From Thalassotalea litorea (GTDB lineage Bacteria > Pseudomonadota > Gammaproteobacteria > Enterobacterales > Alteromonadaceae), in the NCBI RefSeq assembly GCF_005843925.1, contig NZ_VCBC01000009.1, positions 62,001 through 126,000 of the forward strand: a DNA stretch of 64,000 nt, given 5' to 3'. Shown in pieces: positions 37,440-46,475 of this stretch. Position numbers and translations under genes: made by a program. The notes beneath the pieces are model-generated. The model worked only from the letters and a program-made list of their open reading frames with translations. It was not told where the DNA came from and made no database searches. Each line of letters opens with the position of its first letter. The stretch's first letter is position 1.

Positions 37440-37933
37440 GCTTCCCCCTCGATTGGAAGTGCTGCCGTTAGTATACAACGTAATACAACTTTAATTAGCT
37501 GCCTGACTTTCCTTTCGGTCTTCCCACCAACCACGCTGACCTTGTTGCAGCGAGTATTTATCGTCATAGAGCTAACTTGCTATTTTAAGATATAAAACAT
37601 TTGCTGAGAATACCAACGCAATCCGATGAAATCCCGCTTCGGCAGGATGAACGACACACGTGGTTACCTATATTCCTTTCTGTACCACCTTCACCGAACT
37701 CTTTCGTATTTTATGGTTGTTTTCTGAGCGATGCAAGATTATTGCTTTATCACTGTAAAACACCCCATTGTTGTAGGATCTTTTTACAATCTTGAATAAG
37801 TATGGTTAACCTTGGTTTTGCCAAAGTTAGTTATCTACCTGTTTTTTCGTAGGAAAAAATTGAGTTCTAAAAAGTGGCATAGAGACTGCATTATCCAATC
37901 CGCAGTTCATTTGTCATTCGGAGGTTCTATTAA
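37440..37933. other. Divergent intergenic region upstream of PEP-CTERM gene 1
   Basis: Nearly 500 bp with no supported gene. A 64-codon frame at 37601-37795 has no ribosome site or recognisable content. The last part contains the GGAGGT ribosome site of the PEP-CTERM gene. No operator recognised. Confidence 0.3.
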
Positions 37934-38560
37934 ATGAAAATGCTAAAAGTAATAACCGCTCCTTTATTAGCGACACTTTTATGTTTCAGTGGAATAGCTA
38001 ATGCGGAATTAATCAAGGTCCTCGATTTTGAGGAATTAACCGATGCCTTAGGTGAAGGTAACTGGGATAGTCCATTAGAAGTTGAAACTTCAGTTGAAGG
38101 TTTAACCGTGGTTCTAGAGGTTGCTTCTGGATATCTTTATTTAGATAAAGGCGCAGGGCTGGGTAATTGCCAATCTGACAGCGGTTGTGCCAAAGACCCA
38201 GACGATAACTTTAATGTGGGTGAAATGTTCACGTTTACCTTTATGGCAGATGGTGAAGTATTTGTTCCTGAAGGTGCAACACTTCAAGCAGTCGCTCATG
38301 ATTACGAAGGCTTTTTTGCTGGCAGTATGGCGGATATGAGTGATGGCGGTGAATGGATGCTAGATGATAGCGAAATTTATACCTTTGCAGAAGGTGAATC
38401 GTTCTCTATGACCGTAACTGTTGGCGAATACTATATCGCTGCACTGTGGCTAGATGATGGTCAGTTACCACCGCTAGGTGTTCCTGAGCCAGCTAACCTT
38501 GCGTTAATGGCATTAGGTATCTTTGGTCTTGTGGCATCTCGTCGTAAGTTACGTCGTTAA
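37934..38560 (+). CDS. PEP-CTERM sorted exported protein (1)
   Basis: 208 residues. Signal peptide about 1-24 (CFSGIANA-ELI). The mature domain is acidic and beta-rich, with SVEGLTVVLEVASGYLYLDKGAGLGNC near 54-80 and two or so Cys that may form a disulfide (NCQSDSGCAKD). The C-terminus is a PEP-CTERM sorting signal: VPEPANLALMALGIFGLVA then SRRKLRR. Such tails are cut and processed by exosortase/archaeosortase, generally for surface or exopolysaccharide-associated proteins. No exosortase gene is in the window. A paralogue lies about 380 bp downstream. Each has its own ribosome site and terminator, so they are separately transcribed duplicates. Confidence 0.88.
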   Translation: MKMLKVITAPLLATLLCFSGIANAELIKVLDFEELTDALGEGNWDSPLEVETSVEGLTVVLEVASGYLYLDKGAGLGNCQSDSGCAKDPDDNFNVGEMFTFTFMADGEVFVPEGATLQAVAHDYEGFFAGSMADMSDGGEWMLDDSEIYTFAEGESFSMTVTVGEYYIAALWLDDGQLPPLGVPEPANLALMALGIFGLVASRRKLRR

Positions 38561-38614
38561 GTCATGGCAACCAGGTAACTACCTGATAATTTAACAGGTA
38601 ATATGCCATTGTTG

Positions 38615-38640
38615 AAAGCCAGCGTAATCGCTGGCTTTTT
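38615..38640 (+). terminator. Terminator of PEP-CTERM gene 1
   Basis: AAAGCCAGCG-TAAT-CGCTGGCTTTTT, 55 bp after the stop codon. The following 300 bp to the next gene hold AT-rich sequence and its promoter, with nothing else recognised. Confidence 0.9.
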
Positions 38641-38938
38641 AACGTGTGCAATAAAACACCAGCATTAAAACACCTTAACGCTTTTCGATATCAATTCATT
38701 GTGTTTTGCCGTATTTCTCTCCGAACGCTGAGCTCATATACTTTCAATTCGAACAAACAACCGGCTCACCCGATTAATTTGTCATGAATTTTTACAGAGT
38801 CGATGCGTTCTAGGTCAATGAAATTCTGCCTTGTAGCTATCTTTTTGAAATCTAAATCAAAAAGAATAAAAAATCAGATTGGCTTATTAATTGCTTTAAA
38901 GGGGTTGGATTTCATTCGACGTTTGGAGGTAAATTTAA

Positions 38939-39589
38939 ATGAAGATCCTAAATGTGTTAAAAGCGACTGCATTAGCGGCAATTTTATCGTTTAGCAGCAT
39001 GGCAAAAGCCGAATTGATTATGCTCTTAGACTTTAATGCGCTGGCTAATGAACTTGGCGATACCGTCATAGAAGACAATCCTGCCACCTTTGATCTTGGC
39101 GCCATCGTGCCGGGCCTAATGGTGACCATCACCGCGACTCCGGAAGACAATTACCACTATTTAGATGAAGGTACAGGCCTTGGTATCTGTGATACCTTGG
39201 ATGGCTGTGTAGCCGACCCTAGTGATAATGCCAATGTAGGAGAAGGCTTTATCTTTGAATTTACTCTTGACGACGTTGCATTCGTTGCCGAAGGGTTTTC
39301 AATCCTGGTAATCGGCCATGATTATGAGGGCGGCATAATGGAAGGCACAGTTGTTGCGATGAGTGATGGTGGTGAATTTATGCCAACCAATGACGTTCCT
39401 GTCTATACATACTCAGAAGCGAGTGATATGTTTTCACTAGAAGTGACTGCAGGTGAAATCTATCTGGCGTCTATCTGGTTTGATGATGGTAGCTTGCCAC
39501 CACAGGGTATCCCAGAGCCAGCCAATATTTTGTTAATGTCATTGGCATTAATCGGATTAGTGGCATCCCGTAAAAAAATGCAAAAATAG
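38939..39589 (+). CDS. PEP-CTERM sorted exported protein (2), paralogue of the preceding gene
   Basis: 216 residues, the same plan as its neighbour: signal peptide about 1-23 (SSMAKA-ELI), GLMVTITATPEDNYHYLDEGTGLG followed by ICDTLDGCVADPSDNANVGE, then VIGHDYEGG, VAMSDGGEFM, and a C-terminal PEP-CTERM tail IPEPANILLMSLALIGLVA then SRKKMQK. Identical positions such as DEGTGLG/DKGAGLG, ADPSDNANVGE/KDPDDNFNVGE and DDGSLPPQGIPEPAN/DDGQLPPLGVPEPAN show a tandem duplication followed by considerable divergence. Function unknown. The paired Cys are kept (ICDTLDGC). Confidence 0.88.
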   Translation: MKILNVLKATALAAILSFSSMAKAELIMLLDFNALANELGDTVIEDNPATFDLGAIVPGLMVTITATPEDNYHYLDEGTGLGICDTLDGCVADPSDNANVGEGFIFEFTLDDVAFVAEGFSILVIGHDYEGGIMEGTVVAMSDGGEFMPTNDVPVYTYSEASDMFSLEVTAGEIYLASIWFDDGSLPPQGIPEPANILLMSLALIGLVASRKKMQK

Positions 39590-39702
39590 TCGTTAAAAGG
39601 AATGCCATTTTAGGTCATTGTCGAAGTACTTCGGCATCATGATACCTCGGTAGAGAATGAAAGCACCTAGCAGGATTGGTATTGTTTTTAATTATTAAAC
39701 CT

Positions 39703-39736
39703 GAAAAAAGCGAAGCCACGGCTTCGCTTTTCTTTT
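39703..39736. terminator. Bidirectional terminator between PEP-CTERM gene 2 and sapF
   Basis: AAAAGCGAAGC (39706-39716), loop CACG, GCTTCGCTTTT (39721-39731), with A-rich and T-rich flanks so that both convergent transcripts could stop here. Confidence 0.88.
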
Positions 39737-39834
39737 GACAAGGGCTTGGTATACGTGTGTTGGAAGTAAGCCGTGGCCAAGTTAATTAAAGCAACAAATA
39801 ACCTGATCTTATTGCCTTTTATGGGAATGTAAAA

Positions 39835-40614
39835 TTAGATGGCAGGGCGTTTTCTTTGGCTCATAATAAGCTTTTTGGTGTACTTGTCTTTTGGGTCTTT
39901 AAGTACCTGCTCGGTTGTTCCTGTTTCTACCACTTCTCCATCACGCAATACGATCATTTTGTCACTAAAATGCTCAACGATATCCAGATCGTGGGAAATG
40001 AGTAAATAGGCCAGACCCATTTGTTGTTGTAAGTCGAGAAGAAGGTTTATCATTTGAGCGCGCAAAGATAAATCCAGCGCGGCAAGCGCTTCGTCTAAAA
40101 TGACCAGTTGCGGCTCTAAAATGATGGCACGTGCTAACGATATGCGTTGTTTTTGACCACCCGAAAACATGTGTGGATAAAAGTGCATGTGATCTGCCAG
40201 CATTCCGACTTTTTGCAGAGTCTGTCGAATCAACAAGGTTCGCTGTTGCGGATTGAGTCGAGTATTGAGAAGTAATGGCTCTTCGAGTTGCTGCTTGATG
40301 GTTAAACTAGGGTTTAAGGTATTGCCGGCATCCTGGAATATCATTCTGACGTGCTGACATCGTTGCTTAAAGTTACCGGTTTGCAGGTGTTGGCCATTTA
40401 AAATAATTTCACCCGTCGTCGGACGTGCGGCTCCAACTAATAACTTGGCAAGTACTGATTTGCCCGAGCCGATACCGCCCACAACCGCCATGGTTTGTTT
40501 TGATTCAAGCTTGAACGATAGCGGCTTCAATACTGTTTTGTATTCTTTTTTCCACCAACCACTATTCACTTTATAGCGTTTACTAAGGTCATTTACTTCA
40601 ATCAAACTGGCCAT
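39835..40614 (-). CDS. sapF: SapF-like ABC transporter ATP-binding protein
   Basis: 259-residue OppF/SapF-type ATPase: Walker A GGIGSGKS (about 47-54), Q-loop MIFQDAGNTLNP, signature FSGGQKQRISLARA, Walker B PQLVILDEA and the switch His in LLISHDLD. It starts at the last base of the sapD stop overlap, so it is translationally coupled. It is the last gene of sapABCDF. Sap systems are known for resistance to antimicrobial peptides in pathogens and for putrescine export in E. coli; which applies here cannot be told. Confidence 0.9.
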   Translation of the reverse strand: MASLIEVNDLSKRYKVNSGWWKKEYKTVLKPLSFKLESKQTMAVVGGIGSGKSVLAKLLVGAARPTTGEIILNGQHLQTGNFKQRCQHVRMIFQDAGNTLNPSLTIKQQLEEPLLLNTRLNPQQRTLLIRQTLQKVGMLADHMHFYPHMFSGGQKQRISLARAIILEPQLVILDEALAALDLSLRAQMINLLLDLQQQMGLAYLLISHDLDIVEHFSDKMIVLRDGEVVETGTTEQVLKDPKDKYTKKLIMSQRKRPAI

Positions 40615-41603
40615 TAGTATTCATCCTTGTGAGAGAAATGGCAGCTTACCTGGTGACCATGGTAAGAGCGAATTTGCGGGGCGGTGACACATTTTTTACG
40701 GGCATTTGGACATCGGGGGCCGAGTCGGCAACCGATAGGCAGATGCTGCAATACCGGGATAGTACCAGGCAGTGTTTCCAACCGGGCTTTCTTTTGCCAT
40801 TGTTTTTGAGGTGTTGGGGTACTGGCAATGAGTGCCTTGGTATAGGGATGAAAAGGGGTTTTAAAAATTTGCGCGGTTGTTCCCGCTTCAACAAATTGCC
40901 CGGAGTACATTACAGTAAGGTTATCGGTCCAATGGCTGATTTTATCGAGCTCATGGCTAATTAATAATACGGACATGCTTTTTAATTGATTCAAACTGGC
41001 CAGTAGGCGAAAGATCTGGGCCTGATTGGCCGGCTCCATCGACGCCGTGGGCTCATCGGCGATCAATAGCTTGGGGCGCCTTGCTAATGCCATGGCAATC
41101 ATTACTCGCTGACACAGAGTTGTGGTCAGTTGATGGGGATATGATTTGGCAACCAAGGTGTGCTTTTTTATCCCGACTTTGTGGAGTAATTTAATTGCCG
41201 CTTTTCGGCGCTGCTGGGCTTTTTGCCAGAAATAGCCGGACAGTTGCTTACTATCAATCGCTTCCTCAATTTGCTCGCCAATGGTGTTGGTTGGGTCGAG
41301 GCAACTCATTGGTTCCTGGAAGATAATGGCGACATCACGAGTAATAATCTTTTTGCGTTCTTCCTCGGTTAAGCGCAATAAATCAATACCCTGCCAGTGA
41401 AACCGATCCGCTTCAACTTTCCACTTGTCATCAAGTACCCCCATAATGGCTTTTGCCAACAAGGATTTGCCGCTACCTGATTCACCAACCAGACCACGAA
41501 ACTCCCCCTCTTTTATCGACAGACTCACCCGGTCAACAGCCAGGATCGGTTCCGCAGTTGACTGTAAAGTGATACTGAGATTTTTCACATCAAGAAGGTT
41601 CAT
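40614..41603 (-). CDS. sapD: SapD-like ABC transporter ATP-binding protein
   Basis: 329 residues, OppD/SapD type: Walker A GESGSGKS (about 39-46), Q-loop IIFQEPMSCLDP, Walker B KLLIADEPTASMEP, switch His LLISHELD. In place of the usual LSGGQ signature it has SYPHQLTTTLCQRVMIAMALA, a pattern also found in SapD. The C-terminal oligopeptide/dipeptide-transporter extension CRLGPRCPNARKKC has the typical Cys residues (about 292-306). It overlaps sapC and sapF by single bases. SapD also supports Trk potassium uptake in E. coli. Confidence 0.92.
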   Translation of the reverse strand: MNLLDVKNLSITLQSTAEPILAVDRVSLSIKEGEFRGLVGESGSGKSLLAKAIMGVLDDKWKVEADRFHWQGIDLLRLTEEERKKIITRDVAIIFQEPMSCLDPTNTIGEQIEEAIDSKQLSGYFWQKAQQRRKAAIKLLHKVGIKKHTLVAKSYPHQLTTTLCQRVMIAMALARRPKLLIADEPTASMEPANQAQIFRLLASLNQLKSMSVLLISHELDKISHWTDNLTVMYSGQFVEAGTTAQIFKTPFHPYTKALIASTPTPQKQWQKKARLETLPGTIPVLQHLPIGCRLGPRCPNARKKCVTAPQIRSYHGHQVSCHFSHKDEY

Positions 41604-42505
41604 TAGTTCTCTTTTTGCAATTTAAGCGAATGGCGAAATCCTTCACCTACTAAGTTTGTAACCACGACCGCGATTAAAATTGCCAATCCTGGCAGGTAAG
41701 TCGTCCATGGCGCGATATAAAATAGATCCAGACTGTTGGCGAGCATCGACCCCCATTCTGGCAATGCCACCGGAGCTCCCAGTCCTAAAAAACCAAGGGC
41801 GGCGATATCTAAGATTGCCGCCGATTGTGCCAGTGTCGCCTGGATAATAATTTTGTCAATAATGTTTGGGTAAATGGAAGTCACTAACACCCGCAATTCT
41901 GACGCACCATCGAGGATCGGAATTAATACATAGCCTTTTTTCTGCTCTTCTTTAATGGCATTTCGAGTAATATGGATAAATTGCGGGATCAGCACTAATC
42001 CAATCGCCCATAATACATTGGTTAAGCCGGGGCCGAGAATTGCAACGATAATAATCGCCAGTAACAGGGACGGCATGGATAACACGACATCGAGAAAGTG
42101 CGTCAACAAACTGGCTTTTACACCCCGGGAAAGCGCTGAAATAGAACCAATGACGACACCAATCACCAACGCCAAGATAACCACGATGATACTAAGGCCA
42201 AACGTCAGGGATGTCCCCTGAATCAACCGCGATAGCATGTCTCGGCCTAAATCATCGGTGCCAAGCAGATAACTGATATTGCCATCAACATGCCAGGCTG
42301 GTGGCATCAGTAGCATATCGAGATTATTTTCCATCGCCGAATGGGGCGATAACAGTGGACCAAAAACGGCGAGCAGCAATAACAGCACATAACACCCCAG
42401 AGCCCATATGGCCACAGGGGTGGATTTAAAGGTGAGCCATAGTTGTTTCATTGGCGCCGGAAATTCTTCTTCGATATAAATCTTATCACGTGCCATGACG
42501 AGCAT
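41603..42505 (-). CDS. sapC: SapC-like ABC transporter permease
   Basis: 300 residues from the first ATG; the ATG three codons on (42496) has AAAGG about 10 bases upstream and may be the real start. Six membrane segments, with an N-terminal OppC-type TM helix (VAIWALGCYVLLLLLAVFGPLL) then GTDDLGRDMLSRLIQGT (about 85-101) and the EAA-loop near ATLAQSAAILDIAALGFLGLGAP. It forms the channel with SapB. The coding region overlaps the sapB end by up to 20 bases, a sign of tight coupling. Confidence 0.9.
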   Translation of the reverse strand: MLVMARDKIYIEEEFPAPMKQLWLTFKSTPVAIWALGCYVLLLLLAVFGPLLSPHSAMENNLDMLLMPPAWHVDGNISYLLGTDDLGRDMLSRLIQGTSLTFGLSIIVVILALVIGVVIGSISALSRGVKASLLTHFLDVVLSMPSLLLAIIIVAILGPGLTNVLWAIGLVLIPQFIHITRNAIKEEQKKGYVLIPILDGASELRVLVTSIYPNIIDKIIIQATLAQSAAILDIAALGFLGLGAPVALPEWGSMLANSLDLFYIAPWTTYLPGLAILIAVVVTNLVGEGFRHSLKLQKEN

Positions 42506-43514
42506 ACCTTTCTACGGGGTTTAGGGCGGCGTAAATAAAGTCAGCAAAAATATTAATCAGGAATGTAAAGCTGGCTAACGCGATAAGGCCACCTTGGATG
42601 GCGGTGTAATCGCGCTGGAAAATACTATCTATCAGCCAGCTACCAGCGCCTTGCCAATCGAAAATAACCTCGGCAATCATTGCCAACGTCATCAGGTTGG
42701 CAAATTGTAAGCCCATATCACGAATAATTCGCACCAAAGCATTACGAATGCCGTGGTGATAGATAATTTTGAGATTCGATAACCCTTTTGCTCTCGCCGC
42801 TTTTATATAATTCGATTCAAGGACTTCGAGCATGGAAGTGCGGGCCAGGCGAATAAATATCGTCATTGGTGCTACCGCCACCGCAATGGCCGGTAATACC
42901 AAGTGCTTGAGGGCGTCTAAAAACGCCTGCCATCGGTAGGGCGAGTCACTCAATAAAATATCGATTAATTTAAACCCAGTGACCTGCTCTATTTCAAATA
43001 ATAAGTTGATCTGTCCCGAGGATGGAAACCACGGCAGGATGATCGCAAACACTAGAATCAAAATTAGCGCCAGCCAAAATACCGGTAATGAATAGCCAAC
43101 CATGGCAATCACTAAGATGGTTTTATCGGCGCCTTTGTTATGAAAAATTGCAGCAATAAACCCTAGAGGAATACCAAATAACATCGCCAAAAACAGTGCT
43201 GCTAGGCTTAATTCAATCGTAGCCGGCAGGTAAGTTACCAACTCCTCACTGATCGGGCTTTGGGTCGACATTGAGACACCGAAGTTACCGCTAAAGATTT
43301 CTTTTAAATAGGCGAGGTACTGGAAAAACAACGACTGATCCATGTGGTACATTTGTTCATAGGTGGCAAGCTCAGCATCACTGGCATTGACCAACCCTGT
43401 CATATTGACAATCGGAGAACCGGGGAAGAAATAATTTAGGCTAAACGCAACCAGCGTCAACATTAGCAAGGTAAAAAACAATAAATTTAAGCGACGCAGG
43501 GCAAAGCTAAACAT
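42486..43514 (-). CDS. sapB: SapB-like ABC transporter permease
   Basis: 342 residues, OppB/DppB-type permease. N-terminal helix FFTLLMLTLVAFSLNYFFPG, GNFGVSMSTQSPI (about 95-107), and the EAA-type loop RAKGLSNLKIIYHHGIRNALV (about 238-258). The ending FADFIYAALNPVERY is the usual OppB C-terminus. It lies 2 bp after sapA and overlaps sapC. Confidence 0.92.
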   Translation of the reverse strand: MFSFALRRLNLLFFTLLMLTLVAFSLNYFFPGSPIVNMTGLVNASDAELATYEQMYHMDQSLFFQYLAYLKEIFSGNFGVSMSTQSPISEELVTYLPATIELSLAALFLAMLFGIPLGFIAAIFHNKGADKTILVIAMVGYSLPVFWLALILILVFAIILPWFPSSGQINLLFEIEQVTGFKLIDILLSDSPYRWQAFLDALKHLVLPAIAVAVAPMTIFIRLARTSMLEVLESNYIKAARAKGLSNLKIIYHHGIRNALVRIIRDMGLQFANLMTLAMIAEVIFDWQGAGSWLIDSIFQRDYTAIQGGLIALASFTFLINIFADFIYAALNPVERYARHGT

Positions 43515-43516
43515 AT

Positions 43517-45172
43517 CTAGTTTTCCTCCTTGGTCACTTTTTTAGTGTCGGCGAAGCTAATGCCGCCAAATGGCGCCAATATATTGCCTTGCACAGTTTC
43601 GACTTTTGCCTGCGCTCTTTTTGCATGGGCAATGGGTAATAGTGGTAACTCTTCGGTTAGTAACTCCTGCGCCTGCAAGTAATATTCGCGGCGTTTTTTA
43701 TTGTTACGGGTTAACAAAGCCTTGGCGAGTAAATCATCGAAATTCTGATTACACCAAAAGCTGCGGTTACTGCCAGAACGGGCACTAGAGCAACTTAGCA
43801 AAGGTGAAAAGAAGTTATCGGGATCCGGATGATCCGCCGCCCAACCGATCAGTACCGCCTGATGTTCTGAATTGGCTAGCTTACCTAAAAAGGTTGTCCA
43901 CTCATAGGTAATGATATTGACGTTGATGCCAATTTTACCAAGATCCGAGCGGATCAGTTTCGCCATTTTCATTGCATTCGGATTATAAGCCCGTTGTACA
44001 GGCATAGCCCACAAATCGAGGGTAAAGCCCTCGCTAAGTCCAGCGTCTTGCAATAATAATTTGGCTTGTTCAGGGGCGTAAGGGAGCAATTCACTGGGTT
44101 TGTCATAGGCCCAGGAAGCGCTTGGCAATAAAGAGTGGGCAATTTCTGCCTGATCGAAATAGACGGCATTAATGATCGCTTCCCGGTTCACGGCAAGGGA
44201 AACGGCTTTTCGCACCACCGGATTATCGAAAGGAGGTTTGGATGTATTAAATGCCATAAATGCGACATTAAACGAGGTCACCTCTTCCAGTCGCAAATTC
44301 TCTCGACTGCGGATCTCTTGTGGCGCTATGGGGTAGGAGATAACGTCACATTCATTGGTCAAAAGTTTGGTTAAACGGCCAGTATTATTCGGGGTAATAT
44401 TAAAAATTAGTGTTTCGATGCCAACGTCATGAGCCCAGTAATTTTCATTGCGTTGAAAACGGATTAAGGCGTTGCTGCGATATTCATTAAATTTGAATGG
44501 ACCGGTACCGATTGGTAGCGAATCTAACATTGGCAATACAGCGGGATCGTCTTCCGACAGTAATTGATCCGCATATTCTTTTGACAGAATGACCGCAAAC
44601 GGCGCACCGACATTAGACAGGAAGGAAGCATCAGGCTGGTTTAGCTTAAACCGTATGGTGTAATCATCAATCTTCTCGATGTTGGTTACAAGTTGTTCAA
44701 AGTTAATGCTTTGGAAAAAGGGAAAGTTGCCCCTGACGGATTGATAAAAGGGATGCGTTTTGTCGAGGATGCGCTGGAAACTAAAAATCACATCATCGGC
44801 ATTGAGGTTTCTTGAAGGGGTAAAGTAACGGGTTTGATGAAACTGTACATCTTTGCGTAGGTAAAACGTGATCATGGTACCATCATTGGTGACGTGCCAG
44901 GATCTTGCCAATGACGCCTCTAGCTGATAATTATCACGATTAAAGTCAATCAAACGATTATATAATTGTCGGGTTGTGGCATCAATGGTTGTGCCAGAAG
45001 TAACGAGCTGTGGGTTAAATGATGTGGGCGACCCTTCGGAACAATAAACCAGTCCATCGTTAAAGATGGACTCTTCGTTTGTTGTCGGTTCACAGCCACT
45101 GATAAAGACAATCACAGATGTGATTAGCCAATACCATTTGCATCTCATTGCTCTATGACTCTTCACTGTCAT
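43517..45172 (-). CDS. sapA: SapA-like periplasmic solute-binding lipoprotein
   Basis: 551-residue family-5 extracellular solute-binding protein. N-terminal signal with a lipobox (VFISGC, Cys27), so it is probably membrane-anchored, unlike soluble E. coli SapA. The body has GLVYCSEGSPTSFNPQLVTSG, ATRQLYNRLIDFN, DYTIRFKLNQPDASFLSNV, and the C-terminal GWAADHPDPDNFFSPLLSC region typical of SapA/DppA. Start: the ATG at 45172 overlaps the pspF end by 20 bases; an in-frame ATG at 45148 gives a more compact signal peptide and is equally possible. First gene of sapABCDF. Confidence 0.9.
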   Translation of the reverse strand: MTVKSHRAMRCKWYWLITSVIVFISGCEPTTNEESIFNDGLVYCSEGSPTSFNPQLVTSGTTIDATTRQLYNRLIDFNRDNYQLEASLARSWHVTNDGTMITFYLRKDVQFHQTRYFTPSRNLNADDVIFSFQRILDKTHPFYQSVRGNFPFFQSINFEQLVTNIEKIDDYTIRFKLNQPDASFLSNVGAPFAVILSKEYADQLLSEDDPAVLPMLDSLPIGTGPFKFNEYRSNALIRFQRNENYWAHDVGIETLIFNITPNNTGRLTKLLTNECDVISYPIAPQEIRSRENLRLEEVTSFNVAFMAFNTSKPPFDNPVVRKAVSLAVNREAIINAVYFDQAEIAHSLLPSASWAYDKPSELLPYAPEQAKLLLQDAGLSEGFTLDLWAMPVQRAYNPNAMKMAKLIRSDLGKIGINVNIITYEWTTFLGKLANSEHQAVLIGWAADHPDPDNFFSPLLSCSSARSGSNRSFWCNQNFDDLLAKALLTRNNKKRREYYLQAQELLTEELPLLPIAHAKRAQAKVETVQGNILAPFGGISFADTKKVTKEEN

Positions 45173-46253
45173 TACTGTCCAACAAATTGTACTTTTTTAA
45201 ATAACCACGCAGTTGGTGGTAGGTTAATTCCAGTGCCTGGGCGGTTTTTTTCTGATTATACTGATTGGCGGCCAAGGCATCTTTGATCAAATTAATTTCA
45301 AAATCCTGCGACAAGCTCTTTAATGAAACTGGATATTGAGTCGCCTCGACTTTTAACCCTTTGTCTTGTACGTCATTCACCGTCACTTCATTGCTGCCGT
45401 GGTCCGTGCCAGGTTTCGTTAACGGTGCGCTCAATTGGCGATCCGCGGTTTTGATTCGGGTTGCTGGGCGATAGGGTGATTCAAATGGGTTAATGACCAG
45501 ATCACTGACGGGTATATGGGGATTATTATGACGATAGACACTGCGTTCTACAACATTCTTTAATTCACGTATATTACCGGGCCAGTCATAGTCGAGTAGG
45601 GCGCGCTTTACTTTCTCATTAAAGCCTGAAAACAACTCGAACTCCAGTTCTCGTGCCATAGTAATGGCGAAGTGCTCCGCCAGAATTAAAATGTCTTCCT
45701 GGCGCTCACGCAGCGGTGGTAAGGTAATGACATCAAATGCCAGGCGATCGAGCAAATCGGCACGAAATTCACCTTTGTCGGCAAGGGTAGGAAGATCTTC
45801 GTTCGTCGCGGCGATGAGTCTGACATCGGTTTTGATGGTTCTTGAACCACCGACTCGTTCGAATTCGCCATACTCAACCACGCGTAGCAGTTTTTCCTGG
45901 ATCAAACCCGATGTGTTGGCCAGTTCGTCAAGAAACATCGTGCCACCATCAGCCTTTTCAAAACGTCCTTCATGACGTTTGCTGGCACCGGTAAATGCGC
46001 CACTTTCATAACCAAACAATTCACTTTCTAACAGGTTTTCATTGAGCGCAGCGCAATTGAGTTTAAGGTAGGTTTGATCCCAACGTTTCGATAAATAATG
46101 TAGGCGAGCGGCAACAAGCTCTTTACCTGTGCCACGTTCACCAATTAACAGCACCGGCTTCGATAAGGGCGCTACTTGAGAGATATGCTCAAGTACCTCA
46201 AGGAAACTATTGGACTGGCCAATCAAATTATCCTGTTGTTTAAAGCGACTCAT
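45153..46253 (-). CDS. pspF: PspF, sigma-54-dependent activator of the phage shock regulon
   Basis: 366 residues. The AAA+ domain begins almost at the N-terminus with no regulatory domain, as in PspF. Walker A GERGTGKE (38-45), GAFTGA (85-90) for sigma-54 contact, Walker B GGTMFLDELA, arginine region in DVRLIAATNEDL, and a C-terminal Fis-type helix-turn-helix (KKTAQALELTYHQLRGYLKKY). A longer, less conserved linker (about 245-325) precedes the HTH. It is normally held inactive by PspA and activates the psp promoter in membrane stress. It is divergent from pspA, and the sap genes follow on its own strand with sapA overlapping. Confidence 0.95.
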   Translation of the reverse strand: MSRFKQQDNLIGQSNSFLEVLEHISQVAPLSKPVLLIGERGTGKELVAARLHYLSKRWDQTYLKLNCAALNENLLESELFGYESGAFTGASKRHEGRFEKADGGTMFLDELANTSGLIQEKLLRVVEYGEFERVGGSRTIKTDVRLIAATNEDLPTLADKGEFRADLLDRLAFDVITLPPLRERQEDILILAEHFAITMARELEFELFSGFNEKVKRALLDYDWPGNIRELKNVVERSVYRHNNPHIPVSDLVINPFESPYRPATRIKTADRQLSAPLTKPGTDHGSNEVTVNDVQDKGLKVEATQYPVSLKSLSQDFEINLIKDALAANQYNQKKTAQALELTYHQLRGYLKKYNLLDSNDSEES

Positions 46254-46278
46254 AATCGTCCTAATTATTAGTTTATTT

Positions 46279-46293
46279 CACTAACAAATAGTG
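46279..46293. promoter_or_regulatory. Palindrome in the pspF-pspA intergenic region, candidate PspF upstream site
   Basis: CACTA-ACAAA-TAGTG is a perfect 5-bp inverted repeat about 90 bp upstream of the sigma-54-like element. Enhancer-type sites are expected at such a distance. Binding by PspF is inference from position only. Confidence 0.35.
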
Positions 46294-46378
46294 TATTTTA
46301 TTAAAGCGTTCCAGAGAAGTTTTTTTTATTTTTTATTTAACCCCACTAAAAACATAGGGTTGCAGGAAATTTCAAAGT

Positions 46379-46394
46379 TGGCATCAATAATGAA
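46379..46394 (+). promoter_or_regulatory. Weak sigma-54-like promoter of pspA
   Basis: TGGCATCAATAATGAA fits the -24 GG element well and keeps the G of the -12 element at the right distance, but has GA where GC is expected. It lies 80 bp upstream of the pspA start. PspF control of pspA needs a sigma-54 promoter; this is the best candidate seen. Confidence 0.4.
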
Positions 46395-46475
46395 TAATAA
46401 TATCCAGTCATTCGTTATTTGTGTTAGCAAATGCGAAACATGAAACAACTAAATTAATAAAATGAGGTAATCATT

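Noticed and set aside
37601..37795. 64-codon frame upstream of PEP-CTERM gene 1
   Set aside because: No ribosome site, no conserved-looking content; likely chance.
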